DNA of 64,000 nt from Thereva unica (lineage: Eukaryota; Arthropoda; Insecta; Diptera; Therevidae). Below the pieces are notes generated by a model that was given only the letters and a program-made list of their open reading frames with translations, was not told the origin of the DNA and made no database searches. The stretch spans positions 125,012,310 through 125,076,309 of the forward strand of contig OX465282.1 in the NCBI GenBank assembly GCA_949987705.1, written 5' to 3'. Both the position numbers and the translations under genes were made by a program. This document shows, piece by piece, positions 20,399-31,329 of the stretch. The stretch's first letter is position 1. Each line of letters starts with the position of its first letter.

Positions 20399-23347
20399 CT
20401 AGTTACTTCCCCAATTGCCGATCCCTCCCCGTCGCTTCTCCGTAAACCTATCCTACCCGAGGTAAGAATCTTTTACCACAACTGTAGTGGTATTAGAACC
20501 AAAATTAATAATCTTTTTATTGACTCCAAATCATGTCGTTATAATGTACTTGTACTCACCGAAACCTGGTTAAATGATTCATTCCTAAATGAAGAAATTT
20601 TGGACAGCAGCTGGACAATCTACAGGTGCGATAGAGACTATAGTTCCACTGGTCTCACAAGAGGGGGTGGAGTCCTTATAGCTGTCAAAAACTCTTTAGA
20701 TAGTGAATTGATTACGACTCCTCGTTCTAAATCCTTTGAACACGTCTTCATACGTATCAAATCTGCCCTGAAGCATACATTCATCGGCACGATCTATATC
20801 CCCCCTAATTCCGACGAATCTAATTATGATGATTTATTACGTATAGTGGAGGAAGTTAACGAGACTCTCCGCGATAACGACATCATATTTATACTAGGCG
20901 ATTTTAACCGGCCAAACATTTCTTTCATCCCTGACGAGGAAGATAATAAATTACTTCCAATTAATGTCATTAATGCCGTCGATATAAAGCTTATCGACAC
21001 TTTTTACGGTAATGATCTTTGCCAAATTATTGGACAACCAAATTCTTATGGTAAATGGCTAGACCTTATCTTCACCAATTTATACGAGGAGGTGAATATT
21101 CTACCCGTCTCCGACGAGGATAACCTTTTCACTAACTCTATACACCACTCCGCATGGTCACTCGAGCTAAATTACTCAGTCCCCAATCATCGTACATCAT
21201 ATAACAATACAATTGTTTATGATTTCAAGAATGCGGACTTGGACAGTATTGGCTTTGATTTATCCCTAGTCGACTGGGAACATAGGTTATCTAGTAATGA
21301 TCTTGACGAGATAGTATCATGTTTCTACGATATCATCTTCAACACCATCGACAAATATGTACCCAAAATTAAAAAACGGGATAAAGTATCGGAACCATGG
21401 CTGGATAGAGAGACTAGATTTCTCCGTAATCAAAGAAATAAATTATATAATATGATCAGAAAAACCACGTATGTAAACGAGCGATTGAACTCCGAATACA
21501 TCAGGTTAGCCTCAGAATTTAATCTTAGGTCTCGCGAGGCCTACACTACATATATTAATTCTGTTGGCGATAACATCATAAGTGATCCCAAAAAATTTTT
21601 TGATTATGTTAATTTTAAACGGAAAACCTCGGGGTACCCAACGACAATGACGAATGGTAGAAAACACTCCTCGTGCCCTCAAATAATTTGCAACATGTTC
21701 GCTGATAGGTTTGGGGAAATTTATAGCCCCATGTCCAGTGTAACAACCAATCTAACTAGTGGGCACGCTGACACCCAGCTAATAAATGGTATATCTCTTT
21801 CTGTTGACGAGATTTTGACGGGTCTGAACAATCTTGACATTAAAAAAGGTAATGGTCCTGACCTTCTCCCTCCTATTTTCTTGCAGAGCTGCTCAAAACA
21901 TATTGCATTCCCTCTTTATCTCCTCTTTAACAAATCTTTATCGTTAGGAAAGTTTCCCACGCTATGGAAGAAATCCTACCTAACACCAATCTACAAATCC
22001 GGTGATAAGCACTCGGTGGACAACTATAGGGGCATTGCCATTTTATCATCAATTCCTAAGCTTTTTGAAAAACTAGTTTATGACAAGATTGCCCCTCTTA
22101 TCGACCCATACCATAACGAACAACAGCACGGTTTTCGGAAAGGGCGTTCAACAACTTCTAACCTCATGGTCCTAATCTCCGAATTGCTATGCGGAATGGA
22201 GAGTGGCCATCAATTGGATGCTGTGTACACTGATTTCAGCAAGGCCTTTGATCGAGTGGACCACGCCATCTTAATTGCAAAATTATTAAAATTTGGAATA
22301 TCAGGTCCTGCCCTGGAATGGTTAAAATCATATCTGAATGGAAGAACACAGGTTATCAGATTCCAAGGATTTCTATCTAATGAGATCGAAGTAACCTCTG
22401 GTGTTCCTCAGGGCAGTCATCTTGGTCCTCTCCTTTTCAATATTTTCATCTCCGATCTGTCGGAAAAACTAATAAATATTCCTCACCTCTTCTACGCAGA
22501 TGATCTTAAAATCTATAGCGTCATTAAGACCCAAAGTGATGTTTCCTTCATGCAGGCGAAACTGAATGCCTTACAAGACTGGTGCACTACGAACAAATTG
22601 CAACTTAACACCAGCAAATGCCATGCAATTACCTTCTCCCGTGGAAAAAACGCACAGAAGCAGGACTATTATCTGAATGGCATAATGTTGAATGAGGTCG
22701 ATCATATCGTAGATCTAGGCGTGGTTCTAGACAAAAAACTCAATTTCAACCTGCACTACGATAATATCACTGCCAGAGCCAACAAACTTCTTGGTTTCAT
22801 AAAGAGAAGAGCCAAAGAGTTCGATAATGTATGGGTCACAAAAACACTCTTCTGTTCTCTAGTCCGCCCTATCCTGGAATACGCGTGTCCTATCTGGGAT
22901 CCCATATTCCAAGTAAGCAGCAGGCGGATCGAATCCGTTCAAAAGAGATTTCTCCTCTTCGCCCTGAGACATCTACACAACCCACATGACTACCAAACCC
23001 TACCGCACTACTTGGACAGGCTCAAAGTGCTTGATCTCATGCCGCTATCTAGCAGGAGAAAATTGCTCATATCTTGCGTTGCCTTTGACGTCCTAAGTGG
23101 AAAGCTTAATGTGCAATTTCTGTCGGACAAGATCAAATTCAATGATGTAGTCCGCCACACACGACACACTAAATTACTTAGGGAATATCCACACTGTACC
23201 GATTACGCAAGGAACGAGCCCGTCAACAGATGCTGTATGGTTTTCAATAGCCATAGCTCCTGTTTTTCCCCTTCACTCAACAAGGCATCCTATAAGAAAA
23301 TACTCAGATCCCTACTAACATCCCCCCTCCTTGACAATAGTAGGTAA
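20399..23347 (+). CDS. non-LTR retrotransposon ORF2: AP-like endonuclease and reverse transcriptase
   Basis: An uninterrupted 982-codon frame, in phase with ORF1 and separated from it only by the TAA. The endonuclease begins about 20,462: FYHNCSGIRTKIN (Asn), LTETWLND (Glu, 20561), GDFNRP (Asp, 20900), GKWLDLIFTN and SIHHSAWSLEL. The RT follows: NYRGIAILSSIPKLFE, YTDFSKAFDRVDH, SGVPQGSHLGPLLF, FYADD (22493-22504), LNTSKC and DLGVVLDKKLNF. The C-terminus lacks RNase H. All catalytic residues look intact. No ATG occurs in frame before 21452, beyond the endonuclease, so AUG initiation would lose that domain. Clade CR1/T1-like by the QGSHLGPLLF motif. This is the best-preserved coding sequence in the window. 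Confidence 0.93.
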   Translation, partial: LVTSPIADPSPSLLRKPILPEVRIFYHNCSGIRTKINNLFIDSKSCRYNVLVLTETWLNDSFLNEEILDSSWTIYRCDRDYSSTGLTRGGGVLIAVKNSLDSELITTPRSKSFEHVFIRIKSALKHTFIGTIYIPPNSDESNYDDLLRIVEEVNETLRDNDIIFILGDFNRPNISFIPDEEDNKLLPINVINAVDIKLIDTFYGNDLCQIIGQPNSYGKWLDLIFTNLYEEVNILPVSDEDNLFTNSIHHSAWSLELNYSVPNHRTSYNNTIVYDFKNADLDSIGFDLSLVDWEHRLSSNDLDEIVSCFYDIIFNTIDKYVPKIKKRDKVSEPWLDRETRFLRNQRNKLYNMIRKTTYVNERLNSEYIRLASEFNLRSREAYTTYINSVGDNIISDPKKFFDYVNFKRKTSGYPTTMTNGRKHSSCPQIICNMFADRFGEIYSPMSSVTTNLTSGHADTQLINGISLSVDEILTGLNNLDIKKGNGPDLLPPIFLQSCSKHIAFPLYLLFNKSLSLGKFPTLWKKSYLTPIYKSGDKHSVDNYRGIAILSSIPKLFEKLVYDKIAPLIDPYHNEQQHGFRKGRSTTSNLMVLISELLCGMESGHQLDAVYTDFSKAFDRVDHAILIAKLLKFGISGPALEWLKSYLNGRTQVIRFQGFLSNEIEVTSGVPQGSHLGPLLFNIFISDLSEKLINIPHLFYADDLKIYSVIKTQSDVSFMQAKLNALQDWCTTNKLQLNTSKCHAITFSRGKNAQKQDYYLNGIMLNEVDHIVDLGVVLDKKLNFNLHYDNITARANKLLGFIKRRAKEFDNVWVTKTLFCSLVRPILEYACPIWDPIFQVSSRRIESVQKRFLLFALRHLHNPHDYQTLPHYLDRLKVLDLMPLSSRRKLLISCVAFDVLSGKLNVQFLSDKIKFNDVVRHTRHTKLLREYPHCTDYARNEPVNRCCMVFNSHSSCFSPSLNKASYKKILRSLLTSPLLDNSR

Positions 23348-23462
23348 TATAAAAAGACTGTTATACTAAGTTATAATTTAAGTGTTATGTATACGTAGTT
23401 TAAGTGTGCCTTGTTTGGCGAATTAATAAAATAAAATAAAAATAAAATAAAAATAAAATCCA
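23348..23462 (+). repeat. 3' UTR and AAAAT-type tail of the retrotransposon
   Basis: A short untranslated region ends in tandem TAAAATAAAA units (about 23,424-23,460). Short tandem repeats instead of plain poly(A) are usual at the 3' end of CR1-like elements and set the right boundary. Confidence 0.8.
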
Positions 23463-23937
23463 TTAAGGACTGAAAAATTTAATGTATGTTCTTGGCCTGG
23501 AATTCTACTAGCCTAAACAGTATATAAAGTGGCTGGGCCGGACTCGTCTTAAAACCGAAGAATATAGAACGCTAAAAAGCATGGTCCAAATCCGTAAACA
23601 GAGGTGAAAGCACGTAAGTCGTTTCAATTTGATTGTAACGAATTTTCCGTAATTTGGCAGCACGCAATTTGTTTTAATCCATTTGAAAGTCGTTCCAATT
23701 TTTTTGATAGCATGGAAATTTATATATCGAGCTTGTTTCAATTTAAATGCTACAAAATGAAATTTGAAACGAGTTTGAGTATAGTCGAAATAACAGTTTG
23801 TAACGACTTATGTACGTGCTTCTACCCCAGAGTATTCGACAGGTCTTATTCAATCGATGACTACTTACTACTATCGCATTCGACAACCGCATTATGTACA
23901 TGCAGTTCGTGCTAAAAAGAAGTAAAAATGCCGGCAA
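23463..23937. other. no gene seen
   Basis: Unassigned sequence. TTGTTTTAATCCATTTGAA-like phrases recur loosely but no boundary is visible. Confidence 0.45.
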
Positions 23938-24098
23938 TAGGCCAAACCTAAATGGAAAGTGAAGTGAAGTGAAGTTAGGTGCCATTGCGTATGCATATAT
24001 GAGAGCGACCAAAATGGAAGTAAGTGGAAGTTATATCTACTTCAGTGGAAGTAACGTATACTTCACTTCTGCGTTACTTTTCATTTAGGTTTGGCCTA
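23938..24098. mobile_element. ~160-bp MITE with GGCCAAACC TIRs
   Basis: The left end TAGGCCAAACCTAAATG (23938-23954) is the exact inverse of the right end CATTTAGGTTTGGCCTA (24082-24098). Just inside, GTGAAGTGAAGT faces TACTTCACTTC. TA at both outer edges could be the target duplication, as in Tc1/mariner MITEs. No coding capacity. Confidence 0.75.
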
Positions 24099-25899
24099 AT
24101 ATTTATTGCAAGACGGGTTTTGTCTAAGTTCATGTTCTTTATATTCAATATCCAGTCTTGCCATGCTAAATCAAACACACAAAACCACAAACTTTTAAAT
24201 CTTCATCAATTTCTTTGAGATATTGTTAGGATAGTTGGATCAATGATCGTTATTTCATTCTTTTTTAAATCCAGCAAAATAACTGCGGCCAACGATTTGG
24301 TTGAAAGCTTTTGGCACAACTTATACCTGGTAACATCACCTGAGATCTTTCGCAGCTTTTAAGCTTATCTACTTATCACCGGCCGCAATAAGGAATGTCC
24401 GGCGCTGCTAGTACGATATCCAGCTAACAATGCCCGGCAGGCATTGGGAACCGATCACCAATTAAAAGATTCTTTAAGCTCAGCCGCATAATAGCCTTTC
24501 GCTGTTCAGTGTTGCCGGCATCGAGACTCCCATGGAAATGATGTCATTATCTTCTGTAATTCTTCGAAATTGTAGTGTCTTAAGTAGAATGAAATCCGGC
24601 TTGATTTGACACTGACCGCAATCGCTTTTTTTTCTTCAGATGGATTTTGTCTAGCGATGGTCTGTTGCAAAAATACATATGTATGTGTATACCAAAAACA
24701 CGAGGGAGTGGGGGTAATAACGGACATAAGGTGGCGATCTTCAACTCTCTCCATCGTTGGTATGGCTGTAATTTACACTGGTAGTAGCTTACCGTGACAT
24801 TTACCGCTGAATGTTAAAGTTCCCGCAAGATTCACTCCGGTACATCATTGGATTATTGGATTTTGTGTAGTTGCAATTTTCTTGCAGAGCTGGATTTCAA
24901 GATGTAACAACATAAGCATAATGGCATGTCGAGATGTTGTCCTTAGATTCTGTTGAAATCTCATGATCAGAAATAAATCAATCTTGATTTCCACGTTTAT
25001 ATTTAATTACTTTTGGTGTATACGATCTTCGTATCGTAAATAAATCGCTTGTTATCTGGAAGCAACGAGGAGTCATATGCGCCTGGCTGATGAACCATCT
25101 GAAGTTACTAAAAAAAAGTTTGCAATTTTCTTTGTTATATTTCATTCAATTTGGTCATATTCATGTTTTCTACATAAGTTACGGCGGCATTTATTGTTAT
25201 TAGAGATGGGTTTCCCGATTAATAAATTGCTGTTGGTAAACTCCACGGAATGATGATTGGTTTCAGGTGAAGTTGAAGAAACAAATTTTGATCGGTTACT
25301 ATAGTAAAAACGAGTTTGTGTGTTGATTTTTGAGTACTTGCAAAGTAAAATATTAGTAAAAACTTTCATTTTATCATTTAAAAAATTTTAAGTAATATTT
25401 TTTTTTGTTGATAGATAAAGAATCGAATTTATTCCACTATTTTTTTTATGTCAAAGTCATGTTTTACTCGTTATTGTGTAAAATGTCCAGTAGTAAGTTT
25501 AGTTGAGAAAGATTATAGGGCAGGATAAAATATTAAGAGTCTGGTGATATCTTGCGTTTGAGCTCCTGGATGACATTAAATAGACAATTTTCCACGAAGC
25601 CCGCTGTAACAAAATCAAACCAAAAAAGTTTTGTTTTCGGTTGTGCCAAGTCGTTATCCTCAATAGCGGCCAGTTGAATCAGAGAAACAGCCGTCGGTGG
25701 CAGCCCGACAGGTAAAAGCCTGAACCAAATATGATTCCTCCTAAGCAGAACTTTGGAACCAAAAACGAGACCGCCATACCATCCCCTTCGAGCCAAATTA
25801 TGCAGGTTGGATCCTTTGCGCTTCGTATCACACATAGACTCAGGTGACCCGAGTCGAAAATTCTACTCAACCTCAACACTACTATTCGACTCATCATCA
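24099..25899. other. no gene seen
   Basis: Unassigned. GC-richer blocks at 24,360-24,540 and 25,660-25,840 have no recognisable product. The rest is AT-rich. Confidence 0.4.
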
Positions 25900-26734
25900 T
25901 ATATGGGTGATTGTCATGAAATGGGAGTTTTTAAGATTTGCTGGTGAACAAAAAAAAGTGCTGAAAAAAAATTTTCTCATGTGTTTTCAACATTATTTTG
26001 AAGTACTTTCTGTATATTTCCACATAAATACACACGAGGTATAGATAGTGATAAGTTTATATCGAAAAGCCGAAATTATATGGCTTCGGAGGCGACAATT
26101 ACGGTAGCGACATTTCATCGAAAAATCCGTCGCTTTCATGACCAATGAGAGCACACAATTTTTCCGAAAATTTGCTTGCTCTACAAATGCAAACAAATAT
26201 ACCGAACCGAGTTAAAAGAGATTTGCAACACAACGAAAACACACATTACAGAGGCGACAGTTTTTTTTTCTTCGATAATTTTCTTGAGGGTTGCTCTCTT
26301 GTTTATAAATTGTTCACAGTCTAAACGTCCGGCGAGGATAAACATTCATAAAGAAACTTGTCACGATTCGTTTTCACTACTTAGTGCCACTTGACAACCA
26401 ATTTGTCGTTGCGTGTACGCTATTCTTATAGTTTTTATTGAAATTTGCAACAAACAACAGTCAGAATGTAAGCACTGACATCTAACTAAGCAGGTATCCG
26501 CCCGCGTAATACATACCGGTGATCAGTTTCGGAACACTGCTGCTATCGTTTGAGACCCTAGGCGCGCGGCAATAATGCACTGTTTTTCCGTAAACGTAGT
26601 GCCGTGACGTAAAAGCGGAAAATGGACAGGTTACGGAGGCGACATTTTCGGTGGTTGAAGGGCCGCCATTTTGTTCAAGAGTGCTTGCCGCGGGAGGCGA
26701 TGAAGGAGAGAATGTTTTATTACTGTACTAGCAT

Positions 26735-27480
26735 AATGGCGCGATCTAAATAGTGGGCGCCACTTATGCGAGGTGTTACCCCCTTAGCCACAAGCCCGGA
26801 AGAGCATGGCCAAGGAGCCAACACCATACATAAGAAATAAAAAGAAAATCCGGAACTCCTACGCCGGCCACACGGAGTTGTCTAGCTCGCCGGAGGGGTC
26901 GTGGGGTGTGTGGCCGGGGCTTACCGCGGTTGGTTCACCACTTACCCGTGTCTGTGCAACTTTGACTTCCGTCCATCATTCTCCGGTCCTCGCCTGAGCC
27001 GCATCACCCTGAAAAGGAATGACCCCCCCCCCTCAACCATTCCACCAGAAACAAATTTAACGCATGGTCATTCTATTAATTATAACCATTTAATCAACAA
27101 TAATACAATTACAATTATTAACCATCAACCACGACAATACTTAGATATCCTTGTCCACCTATTAAACTCAAAAGATCCAATTCAACAAAATTACTGTACA
27201 AAATTACTGTTCCATTATAATCGGTACATATGTAGGCAGCTCACGGTACCAAAAGAAAACGCGCAGTACTGGCCAATACTACTCGCTTTGCACAAATGAC
27301 ATTACAGATGACCGTATAAGCTAACGGAAGATCAATATATAGAAACCAACACAAGAATTAACCACACAGTAATAAAACCAAAAAGTTAGTATAACAAGGA
27401 ACCAAATATTGTACTAAATACTTTGAAATATGATAAACCTTAATACTAATCATATGATCAATTATTATTTTAGCAATAAA
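26735..27480 (-). repeat. LTR-like dispersed repeat, copy 1
   Basis: The stretch beginning GCATAATGGCGCGA matches the complement of 49,930-50,425 over several hundred bases, including GGCGCCAYTTATGCGAGG, AAGCCCGGAARAGC, GTCGTGGGGTGTGTGGCCGG and GGTTCACCACTTACC. Read on the minus strand, CGCATAAG is followed by TGGCGCCCA, the start of a primer-binding site complementary to tRNA-Lys in many LTR elements. So this may be the 3' end of an LTR plus PBS. No gag or pol is present. Left and right limits are approximate. Confidence 0.45.
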
Positions 27481-27597
27481 ATATTTTTTTTTCTTTAATC
27501 AAAATCAAAGCAAAAGAAAAGGTGTGTTGTATTATTTTGGGTATTTGTTTTGTATTTATTTTTTCTTCTGACTCAGCTGGTGCGGAATCACTATATA

Positions 27598-27809
27598 CAG
27601 TCGGGGGCAGAATTGAGAGGACAAACGAAAAAACTTCAGAACAAAGTGGACTTCAGACGAAGAAGTGGTGGCCTTTTTGTATATACACTTTGGGTTTTTA
27701 TACTATGTACACAATTATTTTGTAAAATTAATATTACTAAAAATAAAAGAAGTTTTATTACATTGTTCTGAAGTTTTTTCGTTTGTCCTCTCAATTCTGC
27801 CCCCGACTG
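27598..27809. mobile_element. 212-bp MITE with 47-bp perfect TIRs, TA target site
   Basis: The left end 27598-27644 begins CAGTCGGGGGCAGAATTGAG; the right end 27763-27809 is its exact complement. TA flanks both sides (27596-27597, 27810-27811). TIRs starting CAGT and a TA duplication are the signature of Tc1/mariner-derived MITEs. Perfect TIR identity suggests a young insertion. Confidence 0.92.
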
Positions 27810-27811
27810 TA

Positions 27812-28715
27812 TATCGCTTAATTACCTGTATATAGCACGGTATATCAATTGGTATTAATAGAACCTACCGTTCCTCCTTTAAACTAGTGTATGTTGTTTT
27901 TTTTTCTTATATCTCATCTAACTTTTCGCCAACGCTGGTTTTTTTTTTTGTTTTTATTAAACCACCTCCGATTAATGCCGATTATCCTTCAGTCTATTCC
28001 CCCTCGGTCTTCTGATATTATACCTGCTTCTTCGCTCACCAACTCTCCATACGTTTATCAGTTTCTGCAAACAGCACTTTTCTTCTTGTTTTCACAGTAT
28101 AACTACGCAAACCCTGCAACCAGTAAATCCTGTCTGAACAACTCAAGGGCAATACGCAATGTTTGTAGGGCTGGTATCCTTTTCGGCACTTTCCAATTTC
28201 TTCAAATTCCCGTCCCCATTGTTAACTCTTCTGGCTTATTTTTTTGTTTTTTTTTGAATGGTCGCATCGCCAAACTAGTCCTGGGTGTTGTTAACTCGCA
28301 ACGCAATCCCTAGTTATTTTGACAATAAACTGGATACTAAAGGTTTTCCGTACTTAATAAATCTTAATTTTTTTCTATTTAATAATTTTTAACTTTTTCA
28401 AGAAAATTCAACTTTTTCAGTACTAAAACCTTTCACCTCAAAATTCCAAAAAAACTCCCTTCCTTTTCCGACTCTAATCAAAAATTTTCTCCCCCTATTT
28501 TTTGTTTTAATTTCTCGCCTATCTTTTCTTAAAATTTCCTGATTCCGCACAGTGATTTTTGAAAAATTTCCATTTCTACAAAGTGTTTTCGAACGTTAAT
28601 TTCCCATTCACAATAAATTTTACAACCGACCGTTACATTACTAGATGGAGATTTTCACCCCAGAAAAAATTTGTTTGAGGCGTTGTAGGTAGAGAACAAC
28701 GGCCAGCCAGCCACT
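27812..28715. other. AT-rich interior of the 2.8-kb unit, no gene recognised
   Basis: A plus-strand open stretch at 27,891-28,313 is rich in Phe/Leu from T-tracts and matches no family. It is probably compositional. Confidence 0.4.
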
Positions 28716-28744
28716 ACTCCCATTTCATGACAATCACCCATATA

Positions 28745-29210
28745 CGTAGTATATGTTTCAATAGAGTTCTACCGTTAGGAGCTTTTTTCTTAAATCTCAA
28801 GGATTCTCTTCCTTCATAGTTTTGATGGCACGGGATTCAAAACATAGGTAACTTCATTGAGAATACTCAACTCATCAAGGTAGTCCATGACTAGTTTAGA
28901 CTGGGTCCAACTTAAGGTGTTCTGAAGTTTTCAGTGTAAAATTGCTTGAAACACAAAACTAAAAAAAAGATTCAATATGTCGTTGGCTATCGTCTGAACT
29001 AGAATTATTAATTTATATGCTAAAAAAACAAAATGGAGGCTGTTTAAATAAAGGTGTTCACAAAACAGCTTTTTTTGAAGATTTAAAAAAATAGAAAAAA
29101 TTAATATTTTTACATCGATGTCCATACATGTGAAGAGTAGGTATGTGAGAAATTTCATAAGAATCGGTCAAATAATTTTGGAGAAAACGAGGACATCACA
29201 TTTGAAAATG
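28745..29210. other. no gene seen
   Basis: AT-rich unassigned sequence between two repeat units. Confidence 0.45.
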
Positions 29211-29214
29211 CGGT

Positions 29215-29560
29215 TATTTATTAATAAAATATGTAAAAAAAACTTGGAAGTTAAATTTGACCCACTTCCCGGTTTCTGATTGAGTTAAAATTTTGTACAT
29301 ATGTGTATCTTTCGCAAAAAATCGTTGTACAATATCAACATGGCGGTTCTGAGCTGGCGAACGAATTTTGTAATTGTGTTCCCTCAACATCGGTATCAAA
29401 TGAAACGATATGTCAGGTACAATCCAATTACATACCTGTGTGGCGTCATTCCAAATTCAAAATAGCGGCCACGACAAGATGCCGGATTGCCTTTTTCTTT
29501 GCTGATATTGATATTCTTAAACTGCTCTGATCGATGTGAAATTTTGCCACATCATTCCTA
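29215..29560 (-). repeat. dispersed repeat A, partial inverted copy
   Basis: On the minus strand the sequence reads GCCGCTATTTTGAATTTGGA, then TTTCATTTGATACCGATGTT and GAACCGCCATGTTG, the monomer landmarks of repeat A (see 15640-16600). It faces the plus-strand copy at 30.1-30.7 kb. Confidence 0.65.
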
Positions 29561-29763
29561 AATTCATTTACTTTCGATATCCGTAAAAATAAATTTTAAA
29601 TTTTTTTAAAAGTTGTTTTGAAGTACAAACTCTGATGCTTAGATGCAATACTGTAAAATATATGCCTCGGATCTTCTTATAAATGGTTATTCCTTTGATG
29701 CAACTTTTCATCACATTCTCGCGCATAATAGCCCGGAGAATTTAGAATTTAAGGAGGTAAATT

Positions 29764-30085
29764 TCCAAAATGGTTGAAAATTGGTCCACTTTTGGTGACT
29801 TTTTAAGAAAAAAATTTCGAAGTAAAAAAAAAACAGGGCCGCCGGAGATATCGCGTTTTTCCCGAGTTTTCCACGTATCTCTGTTTCTTTAGGTCATACA
29901 GCCCCGTGCGAGGACCCAAAATATTGACAATGATATCCTCTACAACTTTAGTTCTAACAAAAATATTGATCAGATTAACCCTTTGAATGTTATTCAAGGT
30001 CAAAGTTTTCGAAAATCACTTTTTGGCCAAAATTTCACTCAAACACACGAAACGAAACGTTATTGCCTACAAAAAGTCCTCTCAT
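29764..30085 (+). repeat. dispersed repeat B, copy 1
   Basis: Shares with the complement of 56,523-56,930 an ordered series: ATTGGTCCAC, ACAACTTTAGTTCTWACAAA, CCCTTTGAAWGTTATT, AAGGTCAAAGTT, TTTTTGGCCAAAATTTCACT and AACGTTATTGCCTACAAAA. Non-coding; it lies directly before a repeat A copy, so both may be parts of one larger element. Confidence 0.7.
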
Positions 30086-30109
30086 CATTTTTTAGCCCAA
30101 GCCCACTCT

Positions 30110-30715
30110 TTGCCTATATTCTTATTTTATTAACACCGGTACTTTTCGCTAGCGCCCCACGCTCTTTACATTTCTATATTTAGGTTGTTTTCATATACTT
30201 TTTAGTTCATTTTCAAGTAAAAGCTTATTTTTTAGTTTTTTTTAAACTACATACATATATATTTTATTTTCTATTTTTTAGTCTGTTATACATATGTCTT
30301 CCGCAATTTTGTAGTGACAGTCATATTAGATTTAAAATGACCGCATACGGCTTACTGTACTATTCTCGTCATACAATTTCATTTGATACCCATACTGAGG
30401 GTGTTGTAAAGAAAAAGGTAATCCCCCGTTTTGTGTTACCGCAATTTTGAATTGAGAATGACGCCACATGGTTATGTGCTCTATACTTGTAATACTCTTT
30501 CATTTGGTACCCATGTCGGGGTCGGGGCACAATTGCGAAATTTGGCCGCCATATTGGAACCGCCATCTGGATTTTTTTTTACAAAATAGTCAGATTGCAT
30601 TGCTACTAAACATATAAGCGAAATTTTAACTTGATCGGTTATATGGAAGTGGGTTAAAATCAAGTTGCAAGATTTGTTTACGTACATTATACAACATACC
30701 ACATACAGGTGAAGA
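30110..30715 (+). repeat. dispersed repeat A, copy 2
   Basis: Begins AACACCGGTACTTTTCGCTA and GCGCCCCACGCT, then ACTTTTTAGTTCATTTT, two monomers starting CATTTGATACCCATACTGAG (about 30,378) and CATTTGGTACCCATGTCGG (about 30,497), and the tail GGTTAAAATCAAGTTGCAAG. Monomer spacing is about 120 bp, as in copy 1. Confidence 0.75.
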
Positions 30716-31060
30716 TAATATAAAGCGTATAATAACTTAAAAAATATAACACCAAAATTGCTGCCCCTAAAATGCTTGCGCCCCGTGGTTAGGGTGTCCC
30801 TGAGACAATCTTAGCTAAACAGTGGTGATGTTTTCAGCTGACTTGGACGAACGAGCACCTGTTGCAGATTTCACAAACTCCGAGACTTTCGATTTTTTTG
30901 ATAAAATACACAATACCTGTGCGAGAAGTCTATTGACAGTGAATGCTTACTATTTCAATGCATTTTAAGCCATTTTACGTAAGGATTGATTCAACCACAG
31001 AATAACCTTTGCCTTAAGATTGCATGTCTTGTGAAAGGTCCTTTTACCGACGTAAAAACC
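30716..31060. other. no gene seen
   Basis: Unassigned sequence between repeat A and an R1 relic. Confidence 0.45.
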
Positions 31061-31084
31061 TATACAGGGTTGCTTTACACTTTA

Positions 31085-31200
31085 CTAGATGTTCGACTTT
31101 CAGTTGAGGTTTGGATCCAGGATTAGACCCAGAAATTTTGTCCTGGAGGAGAATCCGGGTATGTCCCTTCAGCCTTGGGAAATCGAACTCGAGGATCCGC
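31085..31200 (-). pseudogene. R1-clade RT fragment (connection region)
   Basis: On the minus strand one frame reads KFLGLILDPNLN, then a TGA where Trp is usual, then KS. This matches the KFLGLILDxxLNWK block after the RT palm in R1/I-type elements. Only about 40 codons remain. The same block is preserved at 50.44 kb (KVKFLGLVRDL). Confidence 0.55.
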
Positions 31201-31329
31201 CCGTAAGAATAATCATATATGTATATGATAATTTGACATTTTTCAGAAAGTTTGGACGATTCAGTAAGAATTCGACTACTTCTTCTGCTTCAACTTCAAG
31301 GTTACTCGTGTTAGCATATTCTTAGAATA

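Larger units (their letters stand above)
25900..28744. mobile_element. 2.8-kb unit bounded by 29-bp perfect inverted repeats
   Basis: The left end 25900-25928 begins TATATGGGTGATTGTCATGA; the right end 28716-28744 is its exact complement. Within the left 800 bp the motif AGGCGACA recurs at about 26,090, 26,250 and 26,636, as expected of subterminal transposase-binding repeats. No transposase is recognisable. The interior carries an LTR-like repeat (26,735-27,480) and a MITE (27598-27809), both presumably later insertions, so the original unit was nearer 1.9 kb. TA follows at both edges, but the target duplication is unclear. Superfamily unknown. Confidence 0.6.

Noticed and set aside
20600..23347. 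Start of retrotransposon ORF2 at 20,600
   Set aside because: That position is a TTG codon inside the endonuclease domain; the frame and homology extend upstream to the ORF1 stop, so I annotated it from 20399.
27891..28313. 140-codon plus-strand ORF as a transposase of the 2.8-kb unit
   Set aside because: Strong Phe/Leu/Ser bias from T-tracts and no catalytic motif.
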